A model generated the notes under the pieces. The model saw nothing but the letters and a program-made list of their open reading frames with translations, searched no databases and was not told where the DNA came from. Positions 63,599 through 64,000 of a DNA stretch of 64,000 bases are shown in pieces; within the stretch, counting starts at the first letter, position 1, and the number at the start of each line of letters is the position of its first letter. Location: NCBI RefSeq assembly GCF_015101885.1, contig NZ_CP062941.1:4774001-4838000 (forward strand). The letters run 5' to 3'. Origin of the DNA: Massilia litorea. GTDB lineage: Bacteria > Pseudomonadota > Gammaproteobacteria > Burkholderiales > Burkholderiaceae_D. The position numbers and the translations under genes are program-made.

Positions 63599-64000
63599 AT
63601 GACTTTGCCCCTGATCCTGAACCTCGTCGTCGCCCTGCTGGTCTGCGCCCTGCTCTACCGCATGCAAACGAGCCACGCCTCGTTCACCAAGCGTGTGTTC
63701 ACCGGCCTGGGCCTGGGCGTGCTGCTGGGCGCAGCGCTGCAGGCGGTGTATGGCGCCGGCTCACCCGTCATCAACGCCACCAACGCCTGGCTCGACGTGC
63801 TGGGCAGCGGCTACGTGAAGCTGTTGCAGATGATCGTGATTCCGCTGATCATGGTCTCGATCATCGGCGCCATCCTCAAATTGCGCGACGCGGCCTCGCT
63901 CGGCAAGATCAGCGCGCTGACGATCGGCATCCTGATCGCCACCACGGCGGTCGCCGCCATGATCGGCATCCTGATGGCGAAGCTGTTCGGCCTGACTGCC
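63599..64000 (+). CDS. tcyP: TcyP-like L-cystine/dicarboxylate:cation symporter, 5' part
   Basis: The first 134 codons of a gene that runs off the right edge. The translation starts MTLPLILNLVVALLVCALLY and includes GYVKLLQMIVIPLIMVSIIG and KISALTIGILIATTAVAAMIG, closely matching E. coli YdjN/TcyP, a sodium-coupled cystine symporter. Family DAACS (TC 2.A.23). AAAGG lies 6 nt before the ATG. Only three to four TM segments are visible so far. Confidence 0.88.
   Translation, partial: MTLPLILNLVVALLVCALLYRMQTSHASFTKRVFTGLGLGVLLGAALQAVYGAGSPVINATNAWLDVLGSGYVKLLQMIVIPLIMVSIIGAILKLRDAASLGKISALTIGILIATTAVAAMIGILMAKLFGLTA

Overview
This window looks like a chromosomal segment of a GC-rich betaproteobacterium of the order Burkholderiales, most likely family Oxalobacteraceae, Massilia/Telluria group. 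The assignment is an inference. It rests on the gene order (glyA-nrdR-minor pilins-ribD-ribE, dnaX-ybaB-recR, ybgC-tolQRAB-pal-cpoB), on the many GGDEF/EAL and chemoreceptor genes, and on strong GC bias at codon third positions. No plasmid, phage-structural or transposase gene was seen.

Layout. 1-1.7 kb: 3' part of cstA with ybdD. 2-7 kb: a hybrid histidine kinase whose stop overlaps a REC-PAS-GGDEF-EAL protein, apparently one phosphorelay-to-c-di-GMP unit. 7-12 kb: a penicillin-acylase-type hydrolase, a small lipoprotein, and a glycosyltransferase/deacetylase pair. 12-15.7 kb: recR, yciI-like, ybaB, dnaX and, upstream, the SRP RNA gene (ffs). 15.7-19.4 kb: a DJ-1/PfpI protein, ubiD, and a membrane-anchored lytic transglycosylase behind a strong promoter and a leader of about 300 nt. 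19.7-21.9 kb: nusB, ribH and a ribB fused to a degenerate GTP-cyclohydrolase-II-like domain (RibBX type). 22-30.9 kb: another REC/GAF/PAS/GGDEF/EAL protein, an M16 protease, an S9 peptidase and a NERD-domain protein. 31-35.9 kb: a tight operon of TonB-dependent receptor, YfiR-like protein and hybrid kinase. 36-42.4 kb: ribE, ribD, minor pilin genes (fimT, pilE, pilX, pilW, pilV, with no pilY1) and nrdR. A small AT-richer islet upstream of pilV is flanked by 169-bp repeats of the pilV 5' end. 42.5-46 kb: glyA under a ZTP riboswitch, a ydfG-like SDR and a 4-TM protein of unknown function. 46.4-51.7 kb: the complete Tol-Pal operon. 51.8-52.6 kb: tRNA-Lys(UUU), a GYD-domain gene and a detached copy of the tRNA 3' end. 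52.6-63.3 kb: two chemoreceptors, two paralogous small secreted proteins, the nitrate transporter nrtABD and a GGDEF/EAL protein. 63.6 kb to the end: start of a TcyP-like cystine symporter.

The best regulatory discovery is upstream of nrtABD. On the minus strand a near-perfect sigma-54 promoter, two hairpins with A1/G4 hexaloops (the ANTAR-protein target motif) and an intrinsic terminator follow one another before nrtA. A weak NtrC-like site lies upstream. This predicts NtrC/RpoN activation combined with nitrate-dependent antitermination by a NasT/NasR protein encoded elsewhere. Other notable items are the pilV 5'-end duplication, the TonB-receptor/YfiR/kinase operon, the tRNA-Lys 3'-end repeat, and paired palindromic (BIME-like) repeats.
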